Part shown: positions 9,207 through 18,010 of the stretch, in pieces
Layout: each line of letters begins with the position of its first letter
How positions within the stretch are numbered: the first letter of the stretch is position 1
Made by a program: the position numbers and the translations under genes
The notes under the pieces: model-generated
What the model saw: only the letters and a program-made list of their open reading frames with translations
Database searches by the model: none
Told to the model about the DNA's origin: nothing
DNA from: Acidimicrobiales bacterium
Lineage (GTDB): Bacteria; Actinomycetota; Acidimicrobiia; Acidimicrobiales; Palsa-688
NCBI GenBank assembly: GCA_035533095.1
Contig: DATLUM010000011.1
Coordinates: 53,690 to 117,689, forward strand
DNA length: 64,000 nt
Direction of reading: 5' to 3'

Positions 9207-10319
9207 TCAGCCCCCCCACGGAAACTCGCGGGATGACGTGGTGACGGCAGCGAGCGCGTCAGGGTCGGGCTTCACGCCCAGCCCCGGGCCGGTCGGCACA
9301 CGGATGCGCCCGTCCTCGAGGACGAACGGGGCCGTGATGTCCGTGTGCCAGTAACGGTCCGATGCGGAGATATCACCGGGAAGCGAGAAGCCCGGCAGAG
9401 CAGCGAGGGCGAGGTTGGCGGCACGGCCCAACCCGGTCTCGAGCATCCCCCCGCACCAGACGGGCACGCCGTGCGCCGCGCACACATCGTGCACCCGCCG
9501 CGCTTCGAGGTAGCCGCCGACGCGTCCCGCCTTGATGTTGACGACCGAGCATGCTCCGCGCGCGATGGCATCGGCCGCCGCACCGGCAGAGGTGATCGAC
9601 TCGTCGAGGCAGATCGGGGTGCGCACGACCTTCGCCAACTTCGCGTGGCCTGCGACGTCGTCCTCGGGAAGCGGCTGCTCGACCAGCAGAAGGTCGAAAG
9701 CGTCGAGCTTGGCAAGGTGGCGCGCGTCGGCGAGGGTGTAGGCGGTGTTGGCGTCGACCTGGAGGAGTACGTCGTCGCCGAAGCGCTCCCTCACGGCTCG
9801 CACCGGTTCGAGGTCCCAACCGGGTTCGATCTTCAGCTTGATCCTGACGTACCCGGCGTCGAGGTAGCCCGCCACCACATCGATCAGTTCGCCTACTGAC
9901 CCGGTGATCCCCACCGACACCCCGCTCGGGACCGACTCGGCCACCGCGCCGAGATGGGCGGCCAACGACTCACCCCGCGCGCACAGTTCCGCGTCGAGCA
10001 ACGCCATCTCCACCGCCGCCTTGGCCATCGGGTGGCCCTTCACCGCGGCGAGACGCCCCGAAACCTGCTCAGCCGACACCTCCGCGCCGTCCCACAACCG
10101 CGGAAGAAGGAACTTCTCGATTACGTCCTGGGCGTCGTCGACGTACTCTGCCGAATACAGCGGCTCGTTCATCGCCACGCACTCGCCCCAGCCATCCGCG
10201 TCCGGTCCTTTTACATGAACCAGGAGCACGTCACGCGCGGTCTGCGTCCCGAACGACGTCCGGAACGGCGAGACCAGGGGCATCGCCACCCGGACCAGCT
10301 CAACCGCTTCGATCTTCAC
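9207..10319 (-). CDS. menC: N-acylamino acid racemase / o-succinylbenzoate synthase (enolase superfamily)
   Basis: Enzyme of 370 aa from the OSBS/NSAR branch of the enolase superfamily. The catalytic KxK motif is in VRIKLKIEPG, the metal ligands in LLQVDANTAYT, LLVEQPLP and ICLDESITS, and the second catalytic lysine in VVNIKAGRVGG. Members make o-succinylbenzoate for menaquinone or racemise N-succinylamino acids, and sequence alone does not separate these. No other men genes are adjacent, whereas a GNAT transferase and an M20 peptidase are, which favours N-succinylamino acid racemase. The GTG start at 10319 has GAGAGGAG upstream and overlaps the GNAT gene end by 20 bases. The symbol menC is given for homology only. 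Confidence 0.88.
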   Translation of the reverse strand: MKIEAVELVRVAMPLVSPFRTSFGTQTARDVLLVHVKGPDADGWGECVAMNEPLYSAEYVDDAQDVIEKFLLPRLWDGAEVSAEQVSGRLAAVKGHPMAKAAVEMALLDAELCARGESLAAHLGAVAESVPSGVSVGITGSVGELIDVVAGYLDAGYVRIKLKIEPGWDLEPVRAVRERFGDDVLLQVDANTAYTLADARHLAKLDAFDLLLVEQPLPEDDVAGHAKLAKVVRTPICLDESITSAGAAADAIARGACSVVNIKAGRVGGYLEARRVHDVCAAHGVPVWCGGMLETGLGRAANLALAALPGFSLPGDISASDRYWHTDITAPFVLEDGRIRVPTGPGLGVKPDPDALAAVTTSSREFPWGG

Positions 10320-11094
10320 CGGGACTCCTCTCGAGGATGTAACAGCCGTCTCGGGTGATCGCCGACGCCACGAAACCCGCGTCGATGGCCGCACCCATGG
10401 TCTGGCGCAAGGCCTGGCGCCACCTCAGGGCGAGTGCCGGATCGGAACGGCGGATCCCGAGGATGTCGCGAGGCACCTGGCACGACACGACACGAGCCTC
10501 TGGAGGCCGGTCGGCCGTCACCACCGGAATGTCGCCGTGGCCGCAGGCGAGCAGGTTCACCGCCGGCGCGCGATCCACCTGAATCGGCGAGGGGGAGGTG
10601 CCCGGCTCGACGTCCCACACGGTGAGGCAGCGGTCGGTGGGGTCGCCGGCGTTGATGCCGTCGTTCATGGGCCCGTAGAAGTCGGGCTGGTACTCCTCGA
10701 TTCGCGCCCCGAGCTTGGTGAGGTTGAACCACGCGTTGCGCTGGACCAGCGGGTCGAACGTCCACGTAATCCGCTCGTAGCCGTGCCCGGCTGCCCAGGC
10801 CCGCTGGTGAAGCTTCAGCTCGTACCCGATTCCGCGCCCCTGCCAGGCGTCGAGCACGCCGGAGATGTGCGAGTGGAGATTGCGTGCCGAGAGGTCGCCC
10901 CAAGCGAAGGCGAGAGACGCCCCGACGAGCTGATCTTGCTCCCACGCACCTGCGATGTAGTTGCGGGCGTGGGCCATGGCCTTCATCACGTTCATCGGTA
11001 CCGCGCCGTACTCTTCGCCGCCCCAGATCTGGTTGAACAGACCGAACGCGAGCGAGATCTCCCGAACAGTCTCGAGTTCACGGATCCGGGGCAT
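10300..11094 (-). CDS. GNAT family N-acyltransferase (putative amino-acid N-succinyltransferase)
   Basis: Acyltransferase (264 aa) with a GNAT core: a strand-rich segment QLVGASLAFAWGD, the acyl-CoA pyrophosphate-binding turn in WQGRGIGYELK (Q/R-x-x-G-x-G/A type) near residue 97, and the following helix and strands including RNAWFNLTKLGARIEEYQPDFYG. The family with this long C-terminal part is repeatedly found beside N-acylamino acid racemases, where it is thought to succinylate D-amino acids. It lies between M20 peptidase and racemase on one transcript, 7 bases from the former and overlapping the latter. The specific acyl donor and acceptor are inferred. Confidence 0.8.
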   Translation of the reverse strand: MPRIRELETVREISLAFGLFNQIWGGEEYGAVPMNVMKAMAHARNYIAGAWEQDQLVGASLAFAWGDLSARNLHSHISGVLDAWQGRGIGYELKLHQRAWAAGHGYERITWTFDPLVQRNAWFNLTKLGARIEEYQPDFYGPMNDGINAGDPTDRCLTVWDVEPGTSPSPIQVDRAPAVNLLACGHGDIPVVTADRPPEARVVSCQVPRDILGIRRSDPALALRWRQALRQTMGAAIDAGFVASAITRDGCYILERSPGEDRSG

Positions 11095-11101
11095 CAAGCC
11101 A

Positions 11102-12220
11102 TCAGAGAAGGCGGCGTACGAGCTCGGTGAGCAGCGCCGCGCGCTCGGCCATGGACGGCACGTGGACCCACTCGCCCTCCCCGTGGGCGTTGCCGCCGAC
11201 CGCTCCGAGGCCGTCGAGGGTTGGCACTCCGGCGCCGGCGGTGAAGTTCCCGTCCGATCCGCCGCCGACGGCCACACCTTCCAGCGGGCCGAGGCGGAGA
11301 TCGGATGCGACCTGCGCGGCCAGCTGGAGGAGCCCCGCCGACGAGTCCTTCGGGAACGGCGCGCGGTTGGGGCCGCCTGCGACGACGAGCCTGGTGCCCG
11401 GGACCTGGGCGTGGAGGGAGCGGATGGCTGCATCGACTCGATCTTGTTCAGCGATGGTCTCCGCGCGGACGTCGACGTGGAGGAGCGCGTGGGCGGGGAC
11501 GGTGTTGGTGGTGGTCCCCGCGGCGGCGACGGTGGGGGTGACCGTGGTCCCGACGTCGGGGCGGCCGAGTTCGTTGATGGCGAGCACCTGGTGGGCGAGC
11601 TCGACCGTGGCGTTGGCGCCCTTCTCGGGCTCGAGCCCGGCGTGGGCGGCCCGGCCCTCGACGGCGACCTCGTACATGGACGTTCCCTTGCGGGCGATCT
11701 TCAGCGCCCCGCCGTCAGCGCTCGGTTCGAGTACGAGAGCCGCCGACGCGCCGGACGCGAGGTCCTCGACCAGCCGGCGGGATGTCTGCGAGCCGAGCTC
11801 CTCGTCGGAGGTGAGGACCGCGGTGATCCCGTCAGTGGAGCCGGTCTGGGCGAGAGCGGCGAGAGCGTGGAACATCTGCACGATCCCCGCCTTCATGTCG
11901 AACGCACCCGGCCCCGTCGCGCGGTCTGCTGTCTCATCCACCGAGAAAGGCCAGCGCGCGAGCGTGCCGCGCGGCCAGACGGTGTCGAAGTGGCCGACCA
12001 GCAGGACCTTCGTCGGGGATGCGCCGAGGTGCCACACCAGGTGGACCCGCCCGTCCTCGGCGTGAACCGTCTCCGCCTTCACGCCGGTGATCCCGTGGCC
12101 CAGCTTCTCGATCACCGCGGCGCAGTCGATGATCCCTTCGATGTCGGACGAGCCGGACTCGGCCTCCACGAGGGCGGCGAGCTGCTCGAGCATCGCCGGT
12201 TGGCGCTGGCGGAGATCCAC
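11102..12220 (-). CDS. M20 family metallopeptidase (putative N-succinyl-L-amino acid desuccinylase)
   Basis: Di-zinc exopeptidase or deacylase of 372 aa, closest in look to glutamate carboxypeptidase (CPG2). Zinc ligands are visible: His in VGHFDTVWP near residue 77, bridging Asp in PGAFDMKAG, the catalytic Glu pair in TSDEELGS, another Glu or Asp in LVLEPSADG, and a C-terminal His in GGNAHGEGEW. The dimerisation domain sits between residues 170 and 280. GTG 12220 starts 10 bases after the hydrolase gene. Next to the GNAT and racemase genes, its likely job is to release free L-amino acids from N-acyl-L-amino acids. Confidence 0.85.
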   Translation of the reverse strand: MDLRQRQPAMLEQLAALVEAESGSSDIEGIIDCAAVIEKLGHGITGVKAETVHAEDGRVHLVWHLGASPTKVLLVGHFDTVWPRGTLARWPFSVDETADRATGPGAFDMKAGIVQMFHALAALAQTGSTDGITAVLTSDEELGSQTSRRLVEDLASGASAALVLEPSADGGALKIARKGTSMYEVAVEGRAAHAGLEPEKGANATVELAHQVLAINELGRPDVGTTVTPTVAAAGTTTNTVPAHALLHVDVRAETIAEQDRVDAAIRSLHAQVPGTRLVVAGGPNRAPFPKDSSAGLLQLAAQVASDLRLGPLEGVAVGGGSDGNFTAGAGVPTLDGLGAVGGNAHGEGEWVHVPSMAERAALLTELVRRLL

Positions 12221-12230
12221 CCCGTGAAAG

Positions 12231-13049
12231 CTACTTGGCGAGGAAGTCGAGCAGAAGCTCGTTCACCTGCCCCGGCGCCTCCCACTGCATCCAGTGCCCC
12301 GGGCCTTCGATGCGCTCGTAACGCCATGGCCCGTCGACGAATTCGGCTGATCCGGTCATCTGCTTCTCGGTCAGGGCGAAGTCGCCGCTGCTCCACACGC
12401 CCATCGCCGGCGCCTGCACCTTCGGCAGCTCCAGGGGCGGTTCGACGAGGGTGCGCGGGTGGACGTTGGCGCGGTAGTAGTTGAGCCCGGGTGTGAGCGA
12501 CCTGTTCCGCTCGAGTTCCGCTATCACCGCGTCGGCGTCGGGGTGGCGCGCCCACTCACGGAAGTTCGCCCAGCCGTCGGCGGACAGCCACTGCTCGGCG
12601 ATCCCCTCGAACTGGAACAGCAGCATGTACCAGGACTTCTCGCGCTGATCGAACCCGGCGCCGGCAAACGACCCCGGGTGGCCCACCGACAGCGCCGCGA
12701 CCTTCTCCACCCGTTCCGGGGCGAGTGAGGCGATTCCCCACACGACAGCCGCACCCCAGTCGTGCCCCACCACGCTCGCCTTGGCAACGCCGAGGTGGTC
12801 GAGCACGGCGCCCATGTCGGCCGCGAGGAACATCAGGTTGTACGAGTCGACCCCGTCGGGCTTACCGGACTTCCCGTAACCCCTGAGGTCCGGGACGATG
12901 ACCCGGTATCCGGCCTCCGTCAGCGGCCCCACCTGCTTGGACCACAGCCGGCCCGTATCCGGGAACCCGTGAACGAGCAGAACCGGGCTGCCGCCGTCCG
13001 GACCCGACACCTCGACGCTGATGGCGACACCACCGCTGTCGACGATCAT
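12231..13049 (-). CDS. alpha/beta hydrolase, epoxide hydrolase-like
   Basis: Soluble hydrolase of 272 aa. The nucleophile elbow is VVGHDWGAAV, with Asp in the nucleophile position as in epoxide hydrolases and haloalkane dehalogenases rather than Ser. The oxyanion motif HGFPD is near residue 29, an acid candidate is in VWSSGDFAL, and the histidine is in EGPGHWMQWE. A cap domain lies between. It overlaps the upstream flavoprotein gene by 4 bases (ATGA-type), so an oxygenase followed by epoxide opening is a reasonable pairing. Confidence 0.88.
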   Translation of the reverse strand: MIVDSGGVAISVEVSGPDGGSPVLLVHGFPDTGRLWSKQVGPLTEAGYRVIVPDLRGYGKSGKPDGVDSYNLMFLAADMGAVLDHLGVAKASVVGHDWGAAVVWGIASLAPERVEKVAALSVGHPGSFAGAGFDQREKSWYMLLFQFEGIAEQWLSADGWANFREWARHPDADAVIAELERNRSLTPGLNYYRANVHPRTLVEPPLELPKVQAPAMGVWSSGDFALTEKQMTGSAEFVDGPWRYERIEGPGHWMQWEAPGQVNELLLDFLAK

Positions 13050-14452
13050 CCGAGCACCTCCAGCACCTGACTGCGATTAGGTCCCAACTGCGCTCCGCCT
13101 TGACCGGCGGCGACGCCCTCCAGCTTGCCCGCCACCACCGGGTCCGCGAGCACCTCGTCGATCCGGCGCAGGCACATCGCCACGTCGATGTTGGCTCGCA
13201 GCAGGTCGCCGTCCAGAAGGCCGGAGGTTTCGAGCCGGCGTGTGCCCAGCCATTCCTCATCGTCGGTCTCGTACGGGCGGCCGTCGATCAGCGCGTGAAT
13301 CTGGTCCAGACGGTGCCGGTCGTAGCGCACAGTCGCGTCGTACCACGGCTGCAGCTCCGACTTCGTCACCTCCGACCACTCGGCGGCGAGCTTCACGGGG
13401 TCGAGGTCGCCCGAACGGCGAACCAGGTCGCGAAGCTCGACGGCATGAGTCATGCCGATGCTCACGCCGCGCCCGAGCGACGGGTTCGTGCACGACCATG
13501 AGTCAGCGACGGGCAGCAAACCGGTGACCACGGGATGGCCGCCAGGAGCGAAGTCCCGGATGCGGTCCTCGATCTTTGTCATCATCGCCACCCCGTCGTC
13601 GATCGGCTCCGCGTCGATCCAGTGCGCGGCCAGCGGGAGCATCCGCACGACCTCCGCCCATTTCGCGGGGTCCATCACGGCGCGCATGGCCGCATCCTTG
13701 GAGCTGGCGATCAGCGTCACCGACCAGGTGCCGTTGTCCGCGGGGAGCGTCAGAACACTGATGCTGCCGTAGTCCTGCTTCAGCGACCCGAGCATGAACG
13801 GAAGAGACCCGTCGCCGGAACGGAAATGCCGCCCGTAGTAGATGAACCCGGAGTCCTCCAGTGCTTCGCTCGCGCCGCCGGCTCCGATGTCCGACAGCCA
13901 GCGAAGCAGCGGAGAGCGCCTGCCGGTGGCGTCGACCACCAGGTCGGCTTCGATCCGCTCACCGTCCTCGAGCTCGACCCCCGTCACGTGCGGCGCGCCA
14001 CCGCCGGCGGAAGGCGAGGCCAGCAGGCCGGCGACGGCGGCGCCCCGGCGTACGGTCACCCCCGGTGTCTCCTCGGCGACACTGGCGGTGACAGCCTCGA
14101 CCACCGTGCGCCGACCGGTGATGCAGTCGAACCGGTCATCGCCTTCCCGGACGCCGCCCTTCATCTCGTCGGGGATGTTGGCGACAATGTTGTAACGGCA
14201 TGCGCCGGCAGCCGTCAGCGCGGCGGCCAGCTCCGGCAGCTCCGCCTCGGCGAGCGAGCGGAACCGCGCGAGGAAGAAGTGGGCGAGACGGAGTTGGTTG
14301 ACTCCCCGCCGCTCCCAGGATTCCCAGGCCAGGGACGGATCAGGCGGCTCGGCCGGGTCGCGCTCGACGACCAGCACCTCGTGCCCGTCCTGGGCCAGCA
14401 GCATGGCGGAGCACAGCCCCATCATTCCGGCCCCAGTCACCAGGACTTTCAT
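13046..14452 (-). CDS. FAD-dependent monooxygenase/oxidoreductase
   Basis: Flavoprotein of 468 aa. The N-terminal dinucleotide-binding fold is VLVTGAGMMGLCSAML with the acidic end VVERDPAE, and a second FAD contact resembling the GD motif appears as GLLPVADSWSCTNPSLGRG, followed by a helical C-terminus. The conserved LVVDATGRRSPL also supports a p-hydroxybenzoate-hydroxylase-like fold. ATG 14452 is chosen because it directly precedes the Rossmann strand. It is the first gene of a minus-strand operon with the epoxide hydrolase and the amino-acid cassette. A paralogue is at 29932-31260. Confidence 0.85.
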   Translation of the reverse strand: MKVLVTGAGMMGLCSAMLLAQDGHEVLVVERDPAEPPDPSLAWESWERRGVNQLRLAHFFLARFRSLAEAELPELAAALTAAGACRYNIVANIPDEMKGGVREGDDRFDCITGRRTVVEAVTASVAEETPGVTVRRGAAVAGLLASPSAGGGAPHVTGVELEDGERIEADLVVDATGRRSPLLRWLSDIGAGGASEALEDSGFIYYGRHFRSGDGSLPFMLGSLKQDYGSISVLTLPADNGTWSVTLIASSKDAAMRAVMDPAKWAEVVRMLPLAAHWIDAEPIDDGVAMMTKIEDRIRDFAPGGHPVVTGLLPVADSWSCTNPSLGRGVSIGMTHAVELRDLVRRSGDLDPVKLAAEWSEVTKSELQPWYDATVRYDRHRLDQIHALIDGRPYETDDEEWLGTRRLETSGLLDGDLLRANIDVAMCLRRIDEVLADPVVAGKLEGVAAGQGGAQLGPNRSQVLEVLG

Positions 14453-14523
14453 GGTGCAAGAGGCTAAACGGCGCTGCCCGCGATGACCAGGCAAAAGACA
14501 CGATCAGCCACCTTCCCCGTGGC

Positions 14524-15972
14524 TCAGTCGGCCGGAGTGAACGCCGGCTCTGGCTGAGAATCCGGCTGCCGGGAGCGCACCCGCGGAATCAGGCTGGCGA
14601 CCGCCACGCCGACGAGGCTGAGCACGGCAGCGACCAGGAACGCACGGTCGTAGCCGGAGGTCAGCGCCTGCTTGACCCCGCGGCTGTGCGCCTCCTGCGC
14701 GGCGCGGCTGCTGGCGATGGTCGCGAGCGCAGCGAGGCCGATCGACCCGCCCACCTGGCGCGACGTGTTCAACAAACCTGACGCCAGTCCAGCCATGTGC
14801 ACCGGCACGCCACCCGTTGCCGTCTGCGCCAGCGGGGTGAACGACAACCCCATCCCGAGCGACGTCAGCAACGTCCCCGGCAGGACACCGAGCACGTAGC
14901 TGCTCGAGGCGTGCAACTGCGCGATCCACAAGTACCCGCCGGCGGCTAACACCAGCCCGCCGATGAGCACTGCCGGCGGACCGAAACGACCCACCAACCT
15001 GATGCTCGACTGCGCGCCCACCACGATCGCAGCCGCCATCGGGACGAAGAGCAGGCCCGCCTTCAGCGGCCCGTAGCCGTGCACGACCTGCAGGTACAGC
15101 GTCAGGAAGTACCACATAGAGAAGAAGCACGCTCCGACCACGAGCATGGTCAGGTTGGCGACGCTCAAAGCGCGCGACCGGAAGAGCGACAGCGGCATCA
15201 GCGGTGCGGACGCCACGCGAACCTGGATGAAGACGAACACGCCGATCAACGCTGCAGCCGCAGCGAGCAGCAGGATCGTCCGTGCTGAACCCCAGGGGTG
15301 TGTGTCGGTGCTGACGATCGCGTACACCAGCAGCGCCAAGCCGCCGGTTGCAGTGACGGCGCCGGCTATGTCGAGGCGCCCGCCGGCGAGCCGGCGCTCC
15401 TCCGTCAGCACCAGGATGGTGAGGACGACCGCGAGCGCACCGATAGGTAGGTTGACGAAGAAGACCCACCGCCAGTTGAGGTAACCGGTCAACAACCCGC
15501 CGAAGATCGCGCCCGCCGCCCCGCCGGCGCCGCCGACAGAACTCCAGATGCCGAGAGCTTTGGTGCGCGACAGCCCGTCTTTGAACGTGGTGGTGATGAT
15601 GGTCAGCGTCGCGGGGGAGAGGATCGCGCCGCCGAGCCCCTGCACCGCCCGGGCTGCCGTCAGCTCGCCGGACGTCTGCGCGATGCCCGCAGCGAGGCTG
15701 GCGAGGGTGAACACCCCGAGGCCGGCGAGGAACACCTTCTTGCGCCCGAAGATGTCGGCCGCGCGACCGCCCAGCAGCAGGAAGCCGGCGAAGGTGAGGA
15801 CGTACGCGTTGACGACCCACTGCAACCCGATGGACGAATAGTGCAGCTCGCGGCCGATCGGGGGAAGGGCGACGTTGACGATCGACACGTCGAGCACGAC
15901 CATGAACTGGGCCAGGCAGGCGAGCGCCAGGACTGTGTTGTCTGAGCCGTGTCGGGAGCGCAGCCTCGGCAT
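14524..15972 (-). CDS. MFS exporter, DHA2 family
   Basis: Drug:proton antiporter of 482 aa with about 14 membrane segments. Motifs are FMVVLDVSIVNVALPPI in the first segment, GRAADIFGRKKVF after the second, and GGAGGAAGAIFGG in the fifth. It is encoded 19 bases downstream of a PadR regulator on the same strand, so the two are probably one transcript controlled at the palindromes around 16571-16613. Confidence 0.92.
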   Translation of the reverse strand: MPRLRSRHGSDNTVLALACLAQFMVVLDVSIVNVALPPIGRELHYSSIGLQWVVNAYVLTFAGFLLLGGRAADIFGRKKVFLAGLGVFTLASLAAGIAQTSGELTAARAVQGLGGAILSPATLTIITTTFKDGLSRTKALGIWSSVGGAGGAAGAIFGGLLTGYLNWRWVFFVNLPIGALAVVLTILVLTEERRLAGGRLDIAGAVTATGGLALLVYAIVSTDTHPWGSARTILLLAAAAALIGVFVFIQVRVASAPLMPLSLFRSRALSVANLTMLVVGACFFSMWYFLTLYLQVVHGYGPLKAGLLFVPMAAAIVVGAQSSIRLVGRFGPPAVLIGGLVLAAGGYLWIAQLHASSSYVLGVLPGTLLTSLGMGLSFTPLAQTATGGVPVHMAGLASGLLNTSRQVGGSIGLAALATIASSRAAQEAHSRGVKQALTSGYDRAFLVAAVLSLVGVAVASLIPRVRSRQPDSQPEPAFTPAD

Positions 15973-15991
15973 GCGGCGCAGGATACCGGGA

Positions 15992-16543
15992 TCAGTCCTC
16001 GGCGAGGATCTGGTAGAGCGACTGCCGGGCCTGGCGCAGCACGGCGGCTGCCCTGTCCACCTGGTCGGCCGTTCCCGACGTCGCGACCTGGCGGGCGGCC
16101 ATGTGCAGCTGCACCATCGCGTTGCGCGCGGCGAGGCGGCCGCCCATCTCCTGGTTGTCCCAGTCACGGTCTTCGCCACCCGATTGCTCGGCTTCGGTGC
16201 GGCCCTCGTCGGTGAGCTCGTAGGTGCGCCGGCCGTCCTGCTCGGACGCCCGGACCAGGCCGGCGTCCTCGAGCATCTGCAGGGTGGGGTACACCGACCC
16301 CGGGCTCGGGCGCCACATGCCGCCACTCTTCTCCTCGAGCCGGCGGATCACCTCGTAGCCGTGTGCCGGCCCGTCGACCAGAGCGGAAAGCACCTCTGCT
16401 TTGACGTCGCCCCGGCGCATCCTGCGGCCGCCACCGCCCCACGCCCTCTCGAAGAATCGCTGCTCCACTACATCGCCCAGCCGGAAATCGGCCCAAGGCG
16501 GACCTCCATGCCGGTGGGACCTGGGTCCTCCATGCCTGCCCAT
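15992..16543 (-). CDS. PadR family transcriptional regulator
   Basis: Regulator of 183 aa. The winged helix spans roughly residues 42-115 and has the PadR pattern VLSALVDGPAHGYEVIRRLEE, GSVYPTLQMLEDAGLV and GRRTYELTDEG. The C-terminal helices (about residues 125-180) would form the dimerisation arm. ATG 16543 has a strong AGGAGG eleven bases upstream. The first 40 residues are glycine- and arginine-rich, which is longer than usual. It is likely a repressor of its own operon and the exporter. Confidence 0.92.
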   Translation of the reverse strand: MGRHGGPRSHRHGGPPWADFRLGDVVEQRFFERAWGGGGRRMRRGDVKAEVLSALVDGPAHGYEVIRRLEEKSGGMWRPSPGSVYPTLQMLEDAGLVRASEQDGRRTYELTDEGRTEAEQSGGEDRDWDNQEMGGRLAARNAMVQLHMAARQVATSGTADQVDRAAAVLRQARQSLYQILAED

Positions 16544-16570
16544 GCTGCATACCTCCTGATCATGACGAGC

Positions 16571-16613
16571 CGATATTCAGTATCGACTGTCGCCATCATA
16601 TCGCGATATATCG
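16571..16613. promoter_or_regulatory. palindromic PadR operator cluster in divergent promoter
   Basis: The 113-bp gap between PadR and the divergent gene at 16657 contains CGATA-N5-TATCG (16571-16585), the perfect palindrome ATATCGCGATAT (16598-16609) and the overlapping perfect palindrome CGATATATCG (16604-16613). AT-rich dyads of the ATAT...ATAT type are typical PadR binding sites. They lie where both divergent promoters would be. Confidence 0.7.
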
Positions 16614-16656
16614 TTAACGGTTGCTGTTCTTCGGGTCCGGGGGTAGGTTCGGGGCG

Positions 16657-17085
16657 ATGGATGCCGCCGGCGTGGTCACGGACTTCCTGAAGCTGCTCGA
16701 GGTGCGCGACGTGGACGCGGCCTGCGACCTTCTGGCGGACGACGTCGAATATATGAACGTGTCGCTGCCGACGATCCACGGCCGGGAGCGGGTGCGGCGG
16801 ATCTTCACGCGGATGATGGCCCGCAGGTCCGCCGGCTTCGAGGTCTACTTCCACAACGTCGCCGTCGACGGCACGTCTGTGCTGACGGAGCGGACCGACG
16901 TGCTCATCTTCGGGCCCGTCAGGGTGCAGATCTGGGTGTGGGGCCACTTCGACGTCGCCGCCGGGCAGATCACCGTGTGGAAGGACTACTTCGACTGGTG
17001 GAACGTGGCGGCCGCGACCGTGAGGGGGTTGGTCGGGGCGGTGGTGCCGTCGTTGAGGCCGAGGCCGCCAGTTTTGACGGTCTAG
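16657..17085 (+). CDS. limonene-1,2-epoxide hydrolase / SnoaL-like protein
   Basis: Protein of 142 aa with the cone-shaped alpha+beta fold of limonene epoxide hydrolases. Family patterns are VVTDFLKLLEVRDVDAACDLLADDVEYMN and the closing ITVWKDYFDWWN, where Asp and Arg residues in the pocket (RVRR, WKDYFD) fit an epoxide-opening site. ATG 16657 is chosen because the first helix begins right there. It is divergent from padR and shares the operator region, so it may belong to that regulon. Its TAG stop overlaps the stop of the convergent gene. Confidence 0.8.
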   Translation: MDAAGVVTDFLKLLEVRDVDAACDLLADDVEYMNVSLPTIHGRERVRRIFTRMMARRSAGFEVYFHNVAVDGTSVLTERTDVLIFGPVRVQIWVWGHFDVAAGQITVWKDYFDWWNVAAATVRGLVGAVVPSLRPRPPVLTV

Positions 17086-17999
17086 GGAAGGCCGGAGGCG
17101 AAGCTCTCGATGAGGCGGGCCAGCTCCACGGGCTGATCTCCTTGGACGCTGTGGCCCGCGTCGACGTGCTCGATCCGCGCGTGAGGCACCCGGCGCGCAA
17201 GCTCGGCCTCGTCCGCATCGTCGACCACCGACTGAGGCCTCGTACCCCGCACGAGCATCAGCGGGACCTTGATCTCTGCGAGGGCGTCCCACAGCTCCTT
17301 GAAGGTCGCGAACCTGGTTGTGTCGTCCGGTGGTGGTTGAACGCTGCGGTGGCGCGCGTAGCGCCAGACCCAGCTTCCGTCCTCGCGCTGCTCGGCGTTG
17401 TGCAGGATCACGCGCCGCAGCGACGCCACGCTGCGGGTCGGGTTGTGCTCGATCGTGCGGGCGAGGATGGCATCGAAGTCGGGAAAGCTCTCCGGGCCGT
17501 TCACGAAGGCCGTGATCGCCTGTGACTTCTGGTTGTTCACACCTGGAGTGATGTCGACGAGCACCACGGAGCGCACCAGCTCCGGATGGTGGTGGGCGAG
17601 CGCGATGGTGGTGAGGCCACCGAGCGACATGCCCACGACTGTCTTCGCTCGCGGGGCGAGCTCGCGTATGACCTTCGCGACGTCCTCGGCGTTGTCGTGG
17701 AGGTCGAGGTAGCCCTTCGCGCCGCCATCGGAGTGCCCGTGTCCGGGCAGGTCGATCGCCAGCGCCGGCCGGTCGAGAGCGAGCAGGACCGTGTCCCAGG
17801 TGTGGGCGTTCTGCGCGCCGCCGTGGAGAAACACGACCTCCGGTGCTCTCGTGCCCCAGATCAGGCAGCTGAGCGCGCGGCCGTCTCCGAGTTCGACGCG
17901 CTCGCGCCTCACCGCCGGCGGGCCGGGGTAGGCGATGCCGTGCTCCTCGGCGTTCTCGTGGAACATCGCGAACTCGTCGTAAGGGACCATCCGGGTCAT
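17082..17999 (-). CDS. alpha/beta hydrolase
   Basis: Serine hydrolase of 305 aa. Oxyanion motif VVFLHGGAQNAHTWD near residue 55, nucleophile elbow VVGMSLGGLTT (Ser near 119), acid candidate in MLVRGTRPQSVVDD, and histidine in VDAGHSVQGDQP. The C-terminal WRYARHR segment is seen in many actinobacterial lipases and esterases of this group. ATG 17999 was picked because upstream sequence codes for the membrane protein on the same strand. Convergent with the preceding gene, the two stop codons sharing CTAG. Confidence 0.88.
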   Translation of the reverse strand: MTRMVPYDEFAMFHENAEEHGIAYPGPPAVRRERVELGDGRALSCLIWGTRAPEVVFLHGGAQNAHTWDTVLLALDRPALAIDLPGHGHSDGGAKGYLDLHDNAEDVAKVIRELAPRAKTVVGMSLGGLTTIALAHHHPELVRSVVLVDITPGVNNQKSQAITAFVNGPESFPDFDAILARTIEHNPTRSVASLRRVILHNAEQREDGSWVWRYARHRSVQPPPDDTTRFATFKELWDALAEIKVPLMLVRGTRPQSVVDDADEAELARRVPHARIEHVDAGHSVQGDQPVELARLIESFASGLP

Positions 18000-18010
18000 G
18001 CCGGGGAAAC

